Assembly: GCA_964352475.1 (NCBI GenBank)
Contig: CAYGSL010000015.1
Location: forward strand, 19,695-83,694
Direction: 5' to 3'
DNA from: JAUIET01 sp964352475
GTDB taxonomy: Bacteria; Pseudomonadota; Gammaproteobacteria; Pseudomonadales; JAUIET01
Length of the DNA: 64,000 nt
The position numbers and the translations under genes were made by a program. This document shows, one piece after another, positions 38,489-46,266 of this stretch (its first letter is position 1; every line of letters begins with the position of its first letter). Below the pieces are notes generated by a model. The model ran no database searches and was not told the origin of the DNA. It saw only the letters and a program-made list of their open reading frames with translations.

Positions 38489-39519
38489 GATGCGACTTCC
38501 TGGGGTGGATAGATTGATGATTTGTATTCTTGATGAATACCAGGGTGCCAGGGTTTTCGACCTTCCAGCACTCCGGTTTTTTCAACAATTTCTGCAACTC
38601 GGTGTTCCTGGCGGTAAGCCATGATGTGTACACCGCTAATGCCCTCAATTTCCTTGAGTTCGTTGACCATATCTATGGCCACGTTAACGCCTTCCTGGGC
38701 TTGATTCTCGGCACCGGCCAAGCGCTTGATAACGCTGTCTGGAATATGCACACCGGCTACGTTTTTGCGAATCCACTCAGCAGACTTGGCCGATGCCAGC
38801 GGGCCAACGCCTGGCAAGATAAAAACTTTTTCGTGCAGGCCTAAATCACGAACGCGGCTCATGTATTGCTTGAGCATGTCGATGTCGAAGCAGTATTGGG
38901 TTTGCACAAACTGCGCACCGGCCTCAATTTTTTTCTGCAGGCGAATCGGGCGGAAATCAAAAGGTGGCGCGAAGGGGTTGGCCGCAGCCCCTAGAAACAC
39001 TTGCGGTGGTGCAGTTAACTTTCGACCACTTAAAAACCTGGACTCGTCTCGCATTCCTTTAATCATTTGCAATGAGGTCATGCAATCCATATCGAACACG
39101 GGCTTTGCGTCGGGATGGTCACCACACTGAACACCGTCGCCGGTCAGACACAGTATGTTTGATACACCCATTGCGGACGCACCCAATACATCACCTTGCA
39201 TAGCAATTCGGTTTTTGTCACGGCAAGATATCTGCATCACCATTGAATAACCGCAGCGGGTCAGCAACGAGCACATGCCCACACTGGACATATGGCAGTT
39301 CGCGCCAGAGCCGTCGGTGGCGTTGATCGCATCGACGTAGCCATCAAACACGGCAGCACGCTGGTACACTTCGTGCGGGTCAGCGGAATCAGGTGGGGCT
39401 ATCTCAGCGGTAACTGCAAATGCACCCGCTCTGAGTACGCGCTCAAAACGACCCGGCGAAACATGCCCCGGAAGTATCGGTAAGTTTTCACCGGGATCCG
39501 GTTCGTCTTCAAATAGCAT
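38485..39519 (-). CDS. Methylenetetrahydrofolate reductase catalytic domain
   Basis: 344 residues from the ATG at 39519; the longer frame to 39597 lies inside the upstream gene. FAVTAEIAPPDSADP is the conserved start of the barrel, and ILCLTGDGVQCGDHPDA and FVQTQYCFDIDMLKQYM are FAD/folate-site blocks. In this setting it would run toward oxidation of methyl-THF to methylene-THF. It overlaps the C-terminal-domain gene by 11 bp, so the two halves of the bifunctional type are encoded separately. Confidence 0.92.
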   Translation of the reverse strand: MLFEDEPDPGENLPILPGHVSPGRFERVLRAGAFAVTAEIAPPDSADPHEVYQRAAVFDGYVDAINATDGSGANCHMSSVGMCSLLTRCGYSMVMQISCRDKNRIAMQGDVLGASAMGVSNILCLTGDGVQCGDHPDAKPVFDMDCMTSLQMIKGMRDESRFLSGRKLTAPPQVFLGAAANPFAPPFDFRPIRLQKKIEAGAQFVQTQYCFDIDMLKQYMSRVRDLGLHEKVFILPGVGPLASAKSAEWIRKNVAGVHIPDSVIKRLAGAENQAQEGVNVAIDMVNELKEIEGISGVHIMAYRQEHRVAEIVEKTGVLEGRKPWHPGIHQEYKSSIYPPQEVAS

Positions 39520-39985
39520 TACTGTTACTCGCGTTGATCGCCAGCTTTTCGCGGATAACACGCAGCCAGGCTGATGTGCCACGCCTGCGATTATCAAGCG
39601 GTGCTTGTATGATTTGAATGCGCTGTACGCCGTTACGCATATTTTGGCTGCCCTGCCATGCCGTTACCCAAACACATTTCATGTCAGGGTCAACCTCGCA
39701 ATTGCCGTTGGCACGCACGCCTCCACAAGGACCGTTGCGCAGCGATTTCGGGCAATTCATGGGGCATGCCATACCCGTATCGCTGAGCGTACACTGACCG
39801 CAGGATTGCGAATCAAACAACAAGCCCTTGCTGAATTTTTCAACGCCAAGTAAAGCGGCGTCTACTTTCGCGTAACCAATGCGCTTCCACAGTGGATCCA
39901 TTTTTAACAACAAGACTTCCACCGCGTGGTAAACAGCATGCATGGCGCCGGCGTGTCGTACTGACCATAATCTAACTTTGTACAT
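39509..39985 (-). CDS. Methylene-THF reductase C-terminal domain protein (zinc-finger MTHFR_C)
   Basis: 158 residues. The cysteine-rich core CGQCTLSDTGMACPMNCPK then GPCGGV is the hallmark of the MTHFR_C domain, found with non-canonical methylene-THF reductases and likely binding metal or iron-sulfur for electron delivery. It immediately precedes the catalytic subunit gene and overlaps the 'virulence factor' gene by one base. Confidence 0.9.
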   Translation of the reverse strand: MYKVRLWSVRHAGAMHAVYHAVEVLLLKMDPLWKRIGYAKVDAALLGVEKFSKGLLFDSQSCGQCTLSDTGMACPMNCPKSLRNGPCGGVRANGNCEVDPDMKCVWVTAWQGSQNMRNGVQRIQIIQAPLDNRRRGTSAWLRVIREKLAINASNSNAI

Positions 39986-40296
39986 CAGCTTTCTTCAACG
40001 CTCTCAAACCCTTTATTGCGGATCAGCTGATCCAGCCGCTCATTGCTGTAGTCTAGCTCCAACAGTGCAGCATCTTGATCAGCTAATGACTGCATGTCGG
40101 TGTCGGCCTCAACGTCTTCGTAGTCCCTGCGCCAGTCCGCCATATAGGCGTCACTACTGCCACGACCAGCGCGCATAGCCGCTCTGTCGATAGCGGCCTG
40201 AAAGCGCTCGCTGAGCATAACCTTGCCGCGCTTGCGGCCTTGCTTAACCATCACCTGCGACGGAATGTCGCGCCAATAGATGCGAATTTTCTGCAT
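39985..40296 (-). CDS. 'Virulence factor' domain small protein
   Basis: 103 residues. IYWRDIPSQVMVKQGRKRGK and VMLSERFQAAIDRAAMRAGR match the Pfam family oddly named Virulence_fact, regularly found in corrinoid methyltransferase clusters of marine bacteria. The name has no bearing here; its role in the methyl transfer system is unknown. One-base overlap with the MTHFR_C gene start. Confidence 0.85.
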   Translation of the reverse strand: MQKIRIYWRDIPSQVMVKQGRKRGKVMLSERFQAAIDRAAMRAGRGSSDAYMADWRRDYEDVEADTDMQSLADQDAALLELDYSNERLDQLIRNKGFESVEES

Positions 40297-40317
40297 ATTG
40301 ATCTCGGAATAACTTGG

Positions 40318-40941
40318 CTATTGCACTCTGGCAATAAGCTCTGGCGCCAGCGACGTCTCCAGGTCGCCGTAACCAGTGTGGATCTGCTCGAACTCCAGTT
40401 CGAGATACTGTGCGGCCTGTTTGGCCTTTTCTACCAACTCGGGTGCCTCGCGTTGCGACAAATACACAACACGTCGGTAGTTGCTAAACATCATCTCGCG
40501 AAGTTCCGGGTGCTTGTCCAGCTTGAAGCCGCTAATGATGATGCGCTCAAAATTCTGCGCAAGATAATCAGTGAGGTATAGGGTACCCAGCTCTTGCTCA
40601 GCAATTTCGTTGAAGGTTTCCTCACCAGCAAAGAACGAGTAACAGTGCGCGCCGGGAAGACGATCTATGCCCTCTTCTTCACACAAGCGATCAATATGAC
40701 CGCCCGTACCGCAATCGCCATAGCCTATATAGATCCGACTGTACTTACCGCGCGTTTTATCGATTTTGTCGCGCAGCTTACCCACGATTAAATCAGGGGT
40801 ATTGTGCAACTCTGCGGGCAGGCAGGTCAGCTCTATGTGATTCCAGCTATTCAGCTTTTTGATTTGCTGAATTTCATGCGCCAAGGCGCCGCAGGCTATA
40901 ATAAGCACCTGCGCAGTGTTTGCATTTGCCATGTTAGGCAT
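40318..40941 (-). CDS. DUF1638 domain-containing protein
   Basis: 207 residues. LIIACGALAHEIQQIKKLN near the start, YIGYGDCGTGG and the LPGAHCYSFFAG block are typical of DUF1638, a family that accompanies MttB/MtgB-type methyltransferases. Several conserved cysteines and histidines suggest metal or corrinoid handling, but function is unproven. An internal ATG at 40932 could be the true start. Confidence 0.9.
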   Translation of the reverse strand: MPNMANANTAQVLIIACGALAHEIQQIKKLNSWNHIELTCLPAELHNTPDLIVGKLRDKIDKTRGKYSRIYIGYGDCGTGGHIDRLCEEEGIDRLPGAHCYSFFAGEETFNEIAEQELGTLYLTDYLAQNFERIIISGFKLDKHPELREMMFSNYRRVVYLSQREAPELVEKAKQAAQYLELEFEQIHTGYGDLETSLAPELIARVQ

Positions 40942-40968
40942 CGCGCCGGTACTCGTCGCCTAATGTCG

Positions 40969-41688
40969 TCAGCCGGCTGCAGCCCGCTGTTCAGCCACCA
41001 GGCGAACACCGGTTGTTGCCGCTTCGGCCGCGTCACGACAATAAGCGTCTGCACCCACGGCTTGACCAAATTCTTCATTAAGCGGTGCGCCGCCTACCAT
41101 CACAATGTAGTCATCACGCAGACCTTGCTCTTTCAAGGCATCGATCACAACTTTCATGTAAGGCATGGTTGTTGTCAGCAACGCAGACATGCCTAACACG
41201 TCTGGTTTGTTTTCTTCCAGCGCTGCCAGGTACTCTTCAACTGAGTTGTTGATGCCAATGTCGGTCACTTCAAAGCCCGCGCCTTCCATCATCATGCCAA
41301 CCAGGTTTTTACCTATGTCGTGAATGTCGCCTTTGACGGTTCCAATCACCATGGTTCCAACTGGCTTGGCTCCGGTTTCAGCAAGCAATGGCCGGATAAT
41401 CGCCATGCCGCCCTTCATTGCGTTGGCTGCTAGCAGTACTTCTGGTACAAACAGAATACCGTCGCGGAAATCGATACCAACAATAGTCATGCCACCCACC
41501 AAGGCGTCAGACAAAACTTTGTCAGCACCCCAGCCACGTTCAAGCAGAATATTGGTGCCTTCCTCGATCTCTTCCTTCAGACCGTCGTACAAATCATCGT
41601 GCATCTGCTCGACTAATTCTTCGTCCGACAGCTCCGACAATATGATGTCTTCATCATCATCGTTGTGATCATTCACATCGTCATTCAT
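40969..41688 (-). CDS. Methyltransferase corrinoid protein (B12-binding)
   Basis: 239 residues. An N-terminal helical cap domain (residues 20-95) is followed by a B12-binding Rossmann fold with GDIHDIGKNLVGMM, the DxHxxG motif whose histidine coordinates cobalt, and later GMSALLTTTMPYM and VMVGGAPLNEEFG. It carries the methyl group from the MttB-family enzyme to the methyl-THF enzyme. The first 16 residues are strikingly acidic (MNDDVNDHNDDDEDII), in contrast with basic tails on its partners. Confidence 0.95.
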   Translation of the reverse strand: MNDDVNDHNDDDEDIILSELSDEELVEQMHDDLYDGLKEEIEEGTNILLERGWGADKVLSDALVGGMTIVGIDFRDGILFVPEVLLAANAMKGGMAIIRPLLAETGAKPVGTMVIGTVKGDIHDIGKNLVGMMMEGAGFEVTDIGINNSVEEYLAALEENKPDVLGMSALLTTTMPYMKVVIDALKEQGLRDDYIVMVGGAPLNEEFGQAVGADAYCRDAAEAATTGVRLVAEQRAAAG

Positions 41689-41720
41689 CGACTCTTCTCC
41701 AGGGTAGCTACAAGCTAGTT

Positions 41721-43262
41721 TTAATAATCTTTGTCGGCAAACTCAGCCTTACGCCGAGTCATGTAATCAATCAGTGCTTCGTCAATCGCAGGGTCTAAAT
41801 CAGGTGCCTGGTATTCATTCAGCATTTTCTTCCAGGCTGCGTTGGCGCGCTGGGCACAGTCCATTGAGCCGTCAGATTCCCATTGCTCAAAACTGTTGTT
41901 GTCTGCAAGCGGCGACGTTACAAACGCCGTCTCAAAATTCGCCTGTGTGTGTGCAGCACCCAGAAAGTGTTGGCCCGGACCAGTCTCACGCAGTGAGCTC
42001 ATGGCCTGACCGTTTTCGCTCATGTCCATTCCGCTAAGCAATACACGGATCATATTGGCCTGATCAGCGTCCATCATGAACTTCTCATAACCCATCGCCA
42101 GGCCGCCTTCCAGCCAACCAGCGGTGTGCAACATAAAGTTCACTCCAGCAAGAGCCGCGTTTTGCATGGTATTGGCCGCTTCATAGGCCGCTTGCGCATC
42201 CGGAATTTTTGAGCCACACAAGCCGCCGCCACTTCTAAACGGCACACCCAAACGACGTGCCAACTGCGCGGCAACGTACAAGACCATGGTTGGTTCTGAT
42301 GTGCCAAACGTAGGTGCACCATTTTGCATAGACACCGCACTGGCAAAGGTTCCAAACACAACCGGAGCGCCAGGCTTAACCAATTGCACAAATGCCATAC
42401 CCGCAAGCGCTTCGGCCAAAATTTGAGTCACAGTGCCTGCAGTCGTTACCGGCGACATGGCACCGGCCAAAATAAACGGCGAGATAACGGTAGCCTGGTT
42501 GTTGCGCGCATACACTTTCGCGGCACCCAGCATAGTGTCGTCAAACGTCATTGGTGAGTTGGCGTTGATCAAGCTAATGCACACGGTGTTGTTTTGCACA
42601 AAGTCTTCGCCGAACACAAGGCTGGCCATGTCTACGGTATCTTGCGCTCGCTCGGGTGCTGTGACCGAGCCCATAAACGCCTTGTCGCTGTATTTGATAT
42701 GGCTGTACACCATATCAAAGTGACGCTTGTTTACGGGCAGATCCACAGGCTCACACACTGTGCCACCGGAGTGATGAATGCCGGGTGCAGCGTACGCCAG
42801 CTTTACGAAGTTTCTAAAGTCTTCAATAGTGGCATAGCGTCGACCTTTATCCAGGTCGCGAACAAATGGAGGTCCATACGCTGGCACCATCACAGTACGC
42901 TTGCCGCCGATGATTACGCTGCGCGCGGGGTTACGTGCATGCTGAGTGAATTCTTTGGGTGCTGAGGCTTGAATGATAGAGCGGCACATTCCACGTGGGA
43001 AACGAACCAACTCACCGCTAACGTCTGCGCCGGCGTCTTTTAGAATTGCTATTGCTTCTGGGTCGTCTCTGAATTCAATACCGATCTCTTCAAGCACGGT
43101 GTCGGCATTGTGCTCAATAATCTCCAGACTCTCCTCATTGAGGTAATCCAGATAAGGGATATTGCGTTCAATAAACGCCGTAACATCAGCCTGGCTTTGC
43201 TGCCGCGCAGCGCGTTTAGCACCCCGGCCACCAGCCTTTCGTCGCCCCCCTCGTTCGCTCAT
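41721..43262 (-). CDS. MttB-family methyltransferase, non-pyrrolysine (MtgB-like, betaine:corrinoid)
   Basis: 513 residues with the trimethylamine methyltransferase fold (TVLEEIGIEFRDDPEAI, GGTVCEPVDLP, GMAFVQLVKPGAPVVFGTF). There is no internal amber codon, so it belongs to the non-pyrrolysine group, in which glycine betaine and proline betaine methyltransferases are known. It would demethylate a quaternary amine onto the corrinoid protein encoded next. The N-terminus is basic (MSERGGRRKAGGRGAKRAAR). It is the first gene of the corrinoid cluster; elements E6 and E7 lie upstream. Confidence 0.9.
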   Translation of the reverse strand: MSERGGRRKAGGRGAKRAARQQSQADVTAFIERNIPYLDYLNEESLEIIEHNADTVLEEIGIEFRDDPEAIAILKDAGADVSGELVRFPRGMCRSIIQASAPKEFTQHARNPARSVIIGGKRTVMVPAYGPPFVRDLDKGRRYATIEDFRNFVKLAYAAPGIHHSGGTVCEPVDLPVNKRHFDMVYSHIKYSDKAFMGSVTAPERAQDTVDMASLVFGEDFVQNNTVCISLINANSPMTFDDTMLGAAKVYARNNQATVISPFILAGAMSPVTTAGTVTQILAEALAGMAFVQLVKPGAPVVFGTFASAVSMQNGAPTFGTSEPTMVLYVAAQLARRLGVPFRSGGGLCGSKIPDAQAAYEAANTMQNAALAGVNFMLHTAGWLEGGLAMGYEKFMMDADQANMIRVLLSGMDMSENGQAMSSLRETGPGQHFLGAAHTQANFETAFVTSPLADNNSFEQWESDGSMDCAQRANAAWKKMLNEYQAPDLDPAIDEALIDYMTRRKAEFADKDY

Positions 43263-43335
43263 TTTCGCCTTCTGTTATAGCCCGATTTAACCCTCGCAGT
43301 CTCATTGAGTATGGACCTAGGCGCATGTAATTGAA

Positions 43336-43545
43336 CGACATTTGAGTACTCGTGGACGACGCGGTGAAATGGTGATTTTGTAGGGCTTTTNNNNNNNNNN
43401 NNNNNNNNNNNNNNNNNNNNNNNNNNNNNNNNNNNNNNNNNNNNNNNNNNNNNNNNNNNNNNNNNNNNNNNNNNNNNNNNNNNNNNNNNNCGACATTTGA
43501 GTACTCGTGGACGACGCGGTGAAATGGTGATTTTGTAGGGCTTTT
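43336..43545. other. Artefactual assembly gap (100 N) with 55-bp duplicated contig ends
   Basis: Positions 43336-43390 and 43491-43545 are identical over exactly 55 bp and flank a run of exactly 100 N (43391-43490). This is the pattern of two contigs that overlap by an assembler k-mer but were scaffolded without merging. The real sequence is most likely continuous with one copy of the 55 bp. Confidence 0.9.
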
Positions 43546-43592
43546 GTTGACTGTTTAGAACGGCGTGTGGCATAGGTCGGTTTAGCGACCCC

Positions 43593-43702
43593 GCACTAAG
43601 CAATGTGCATGCTACTTCAGTGCTCAGTGGGCCATCCCTGGCCCATCCCGCGTCCGTCCCTGGCGCTATTCGCTCTGAAGTAGCATGCACATCGCTCAGT
43701 GC
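43593..43702 (-). repeat. Nested hairpin element E6 (54-nt loop family B)
   Basis: Outer arms 43593-43620 and 43675-43702 pair over 28 positions. The two imperfect pairs are G-U on the minus strand (A-C on the plus), and the minus strand is the one with the GGA loops. The loop is 54 nt (43621-43674). On the minus strand it contains GCGCC-AGGGAC-GGaCGC (bulged A) and TGGGCC-AGGGAT-GGCCCA, the same core as E5 without the 36-nt insert. Confidence 0.85.
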
Positions 43703-43785
43703 TCGCTTGGGTGCGTAATTTGGGTATTTTACGAGTCTTAAAGACTAGAACTTTGGGCGGAGCAGGTATCTGGAAATTGGCACTA

Positions 43786-43933
43786 GGCGCAGTTGCTGAT
43801 AGCCATTTTCTGGACCGTTGAAAAGAGGGACCTTTTCAACGAGCCCCCATGGATGGGTTTAAAGCTGGCCCCGCGAGCGCAGCGAGTGCTTTGGGTCCGG
43901 CGTGTCCAGAAAATGGCTATCAGCAACTGTGCC
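43786..43933 (+). repeat. Nested hairpin element E7 (family A loop with 36-nt insert)
   Basis: Outer arms 43786-43814 and 43905-43933 pair over 29 positions with one G-U on the plus strand. The loop is 90 nt: the first 46 nt are nearly identical to E4 (hairpin 1 CGTTGAAAAG around AGGGAC, then CCC-ATGGAT-GGG), then a 36-nt insert at 43862-43897, then CGGCGTG. Removing the insert gives 54 nt. Confidence 0.85.
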
Positions 43934-43953
43934 GGAACTGGATAAAACCACCC

Positions 43954-46263
43954 TCAGTTCTGAACCGCCTTCCCAACATCCAACATAGTCCGAATCCTTT
44001 CCCGAGTAGCCTCAGTAGACACCAACCGCAAAAAGCTGGACCGCTCAGCGTCTAACAAATCCTGTTCAGACATCTCAGTACCAGGCGCCACATCCCCACC
44101 ACTAACAATGCGACCTAATTCAGTCGCTGTTACAACGTTGTGTGGAGTGAGTTTGCCAGCCGCTTGTGCATCAGCAAGCCAGGCACACATTTTGTCGAAC
44201 ATTGGCTTACCTGGCATAGGCAGCGCGTCTCGAACAAATTCAACCTGACCAGATCCGTTTTCAATGGCATCCATTGCCGCAGGCAACAAGCGATCACGAT
44301 TATTCAGGAAGCTGTCATTCGGTCTGAGCATGGCTTGTTCGCGCGCCAGAATTGGTGAGGAACAGGTGCGGCCGTAGCCCAGGTTCATAAACGCTTTCCA
44401 TGAGGCATCGTCAATGTGATCGTTACCGCCTAATTGGTCTACCCAACGGTATAAGGTTTCCTTGCAACCGCCGCCACCGGGCACCAAACCCACGCCAGAT
44501 TCCACAAGACCCATGTTGGAATTAGCGTGGCAGATAACTTGCTTGGCTTGCAACACCACTTCAAAACCGCCGCCAAGCGACATGCCAACTGGGGCCGCAA
44601 CCACCGGGAATGGTGCTTTGGCCATAGCCAAAACTGTTTGCTGAAAGTGGTTCAGGAAGGCATCCAAACCATCCATGTCTTCTGCTTCAAAAAAGCCACG
44701 CACCGCACCAAGATTCACGCCGCAAGAAAAGTGCTGCGAATCGTTGTGCACGATTAAGCCACGCATGGACTTGCTCGCAACGGTGTCGATGGCGTCAGCC
44801 AGAATAGCCATAGAGTCGCCGTCCAGCGCGTTGGCTTTGCTGTGAAATTCAACCAGAGCAATGCCGTCAAGATCAAACCAGCTGGCCACTTCACAGGTAT
44901 TGACCGGGGTCATGGTTTGGCGTTTTTCGTTGAAGCGTAATACGCCTTGCGGGCGGTCTAAAGCCATCCAGGAGCCATCAACTGAGCGCTGTTGCAGTTC
45001 GCTTGAATCTACGCGATAGAAGCTGGAACCCGCAGCGGCTTGCAGGAATGCAGGTACGTCCATTCCGTCGGCTTCCAGCCTGGCTATGAAAGTATCAACG
45101 CCAATATCGTCAATCAGCTCAAACGGACCACGAATCCAGTTGTAACCCAGCTTCATGGCGTCGTCCACACCTTGTGGTGTATCGCCTACTTCGGGAATCA
45201 AAGAGGCGGAATAGGATAAAACGCGCGACAGTACTCGCCACGCAAACTGCCCGTATTTTCCATTGTCTTGCAAAAGAAGATGAACGCCTTCCTGCTCCGC
45301 CTTGTCTGCCAACGGCAGGCTGATTCTGTGCGGAACGGATTCGTATTCGCCGGAGTTCAGGTTTACGGCCTCGGTACCGTTTTCGCCGCGGCGATAAAAG
45401 CCCTGACCTTGTTTCATACCCGTATGGCCTTTGCTGATCATGTCTAGCATTAATGGCACGGGTGTGGCCTCATTGTGAAACGCATCTTCTAGCGGCAGCG
45501 TGGCCACCAGGCTTTTCGCAACGTCTGACATTAAGTCAATGCCAATCAAATCGTACAGACCAAACACGCCGGTTTTTGGAATACCCATTGGGCGACCAAA
45601 AATAGCGTCGGCTTCTTGAGCCGTAAGACCTAGTTCCAATGCGGCTTGCAGAGCGCACTGAATGGCGTAGCAACCTACGCGGTTGCCGAGAAACCCTGGG
45701 GTGTCAACGCATGGGATAACGCCCTTGCCTAGTTGCTGGTCGCAGAAATCAGCGAGTGTTGCCATTACCTCGGCTGAGCTGTGCTCTCCTCGCACCAGTT
45801 CCAACAATGGCATTTGTCTAACGGGATTGAAGAAATGCGTGATGGCGAAGCGTTGCTGAAACGATTTCGGCATGTCTTCGATCAGCAGGCGAATCGGTAT
45901 GGTGGAGGTGTTTGACGACACAATTGCGTCATCGCGGCACACTTCATCAAGCTGCTTATACAGCGTTTTCTTGATGTCTAGTCGTTCCACAACCGCTTCT
46001 ACAATCCAGTCGCAGTCGGCTAGCTGATGAAAGTCATCTCGCGTGTTGCCCACATGAACAAAGCTCTCCGCTTCTTTACTCATCAAGCCCGGTGAGCCAG
46101 GGTCTTTAATTCGCTGAAGACCGCGCTCTGCAAGCGCGTTTACCGAATCTCCATCACTGGGCAAATCCAGCAGCCAAACATCGATGCCTGCATTAGCCAC
46201 CTGGCCCGCAATACCTGAGCCCATTGTTCCGGCGCCAATCACCGCTACTTTTTTAAATGCCAT
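43954..46263 (-). CDS. Bifunctional 3-hydroxyacyl-CoA dehydrogenase / enoyl-CoA hydratase (FadN-like order)
   Basis: 769 residues. The dehydrogenase comes first: NAD motif VAVIGAGTMGSGIAGQVANAG at the N-terminus, SSNTSTIPI and the catalytic HFFNPVRQMPLLELVRG region. The hydratase-like domain follows from about residue 470 (ALVEFHSKANALDGDSM, FSCGVNLGAV, GGFEVVLQAKQVI). This order is that of FadN rather than FadB. As last gene of the dmdA-metY operon it may process a CoA intermediate of DMSP breakdown (acrylyl-, methylthioacryloyl- or 3-hydroxypropionyl-CoA), which is inference. Confidence 0.92.
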   Translation of the reverse strand: MAFKKVAVIGAGTMGSGIAGQVANAGIDVWLLDLPSDGDSVNALAERGLQRIKDPGSPGLMSKEAESFVHVGNTRDDFHQLADCDWIVEAVVERLDIKKTLYKQLDEVCRDDAIVSSNTSTIPIRLLIEDMPKSFQQRFAITHFFNPVRQMPLLELVRGEHSSAEVMATLADFCDQQLGKGVIPCVDTPGFLGNRVGCYAIQCALQAALELGLTAQEADAIFGRPMGIPKTGVFGLYDLIGIDLMSDVAKSLVATLPLEDAFHNEATPVPLMLDMISKGHTGMKQGQGFYRRGENGTEAVNLNSGEYESVPHRISLPLADKAEQEGVHLLLQDNGKYGQFAWRVLSRVLSYSASLIPEVGDTPQGVDDAMKLGYNWIRGPFELIDDIGVDTFIARLEADGMDVPAFLQAAAGSSFYRVDSSELQQRSVDGSWMALDRPQGVLRFNEKRQTMTPVNTCEVASWFDLDGIALVEFHSKANALDGDSMAILADAIDTVASKSMRGLIVHNDSQHFSCGVNLGAVRGFFEAEDMDGLDAFLNHFQQTVLAMAKAPFPVVAAPVGMSLGGGFEVVLQAKQVICHANSNMGLVESGVGLVPGGGGCKETLYRWVDQLGGNDHIDDASWKAFMNLGYGRTCSSPILAREQAMLRPNDSFLNNRDRLLPAAMDAIENGSGQVEFVRDALPMPGKPMFDKMCAWLADAQAAGKLTPHNVVTATELGRIVSGGDVAPGTEMSEQDLLDAERSSFLRLVSTEATRERIRTMLDVGKAVQN

Positions 46264-46266
46264 AAT

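Larger units (their letters stand above)
43263..43953. other. Long intergenic region with a false gap and elements E6 and E7
   Basis: 691 bp on paper between mtgB (minus, starts at 43262) and the FadN-like gene stop. 155 bp of it are artefact (100 N plus a 55-bp duplication). It holds two nested hairpin elements 83 bp apart. Frames crossing the N run are meaningless. I see no tRNA or further gene; the promoter of the mtgB operon should be in 43263-43590. Confidence 0.75.

Noticed and set aside
41721..43262. Pyrrolysine-containing trimethylamine methyltransferase
   Set aside because: The gene has no internal amber codon, so it is a non-pyrrolysine MttB-family member.
43336..43545. A 55-bp direct repeat flanking a spacer
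   Set aside because: The copies are exact, 55 bp long and flank 100 N, exactly as at 61245-61454. This is an assembly overlap, not a biological repeat.
43259..43690. Minus-strand frame crossing the N run
   Set aside because: It is made of duplicated contig ends, N, and an E6 arm; it has no coding character.
13130..43933. Interpretation of E1-E7 as rho-independent terminators
   Set aside because: No T-tract follows the stems, several elements are antisense to the neighbouring gene, and terminators would not need a conserved 54-nt loop.
13130..43933. Interpretation of E1-E7 as integron attC sites or CRISPR repeats
   Set aside because: No core R/L box pattern, no integrase or cas gene in the window, and spacing and structure do not fit either.
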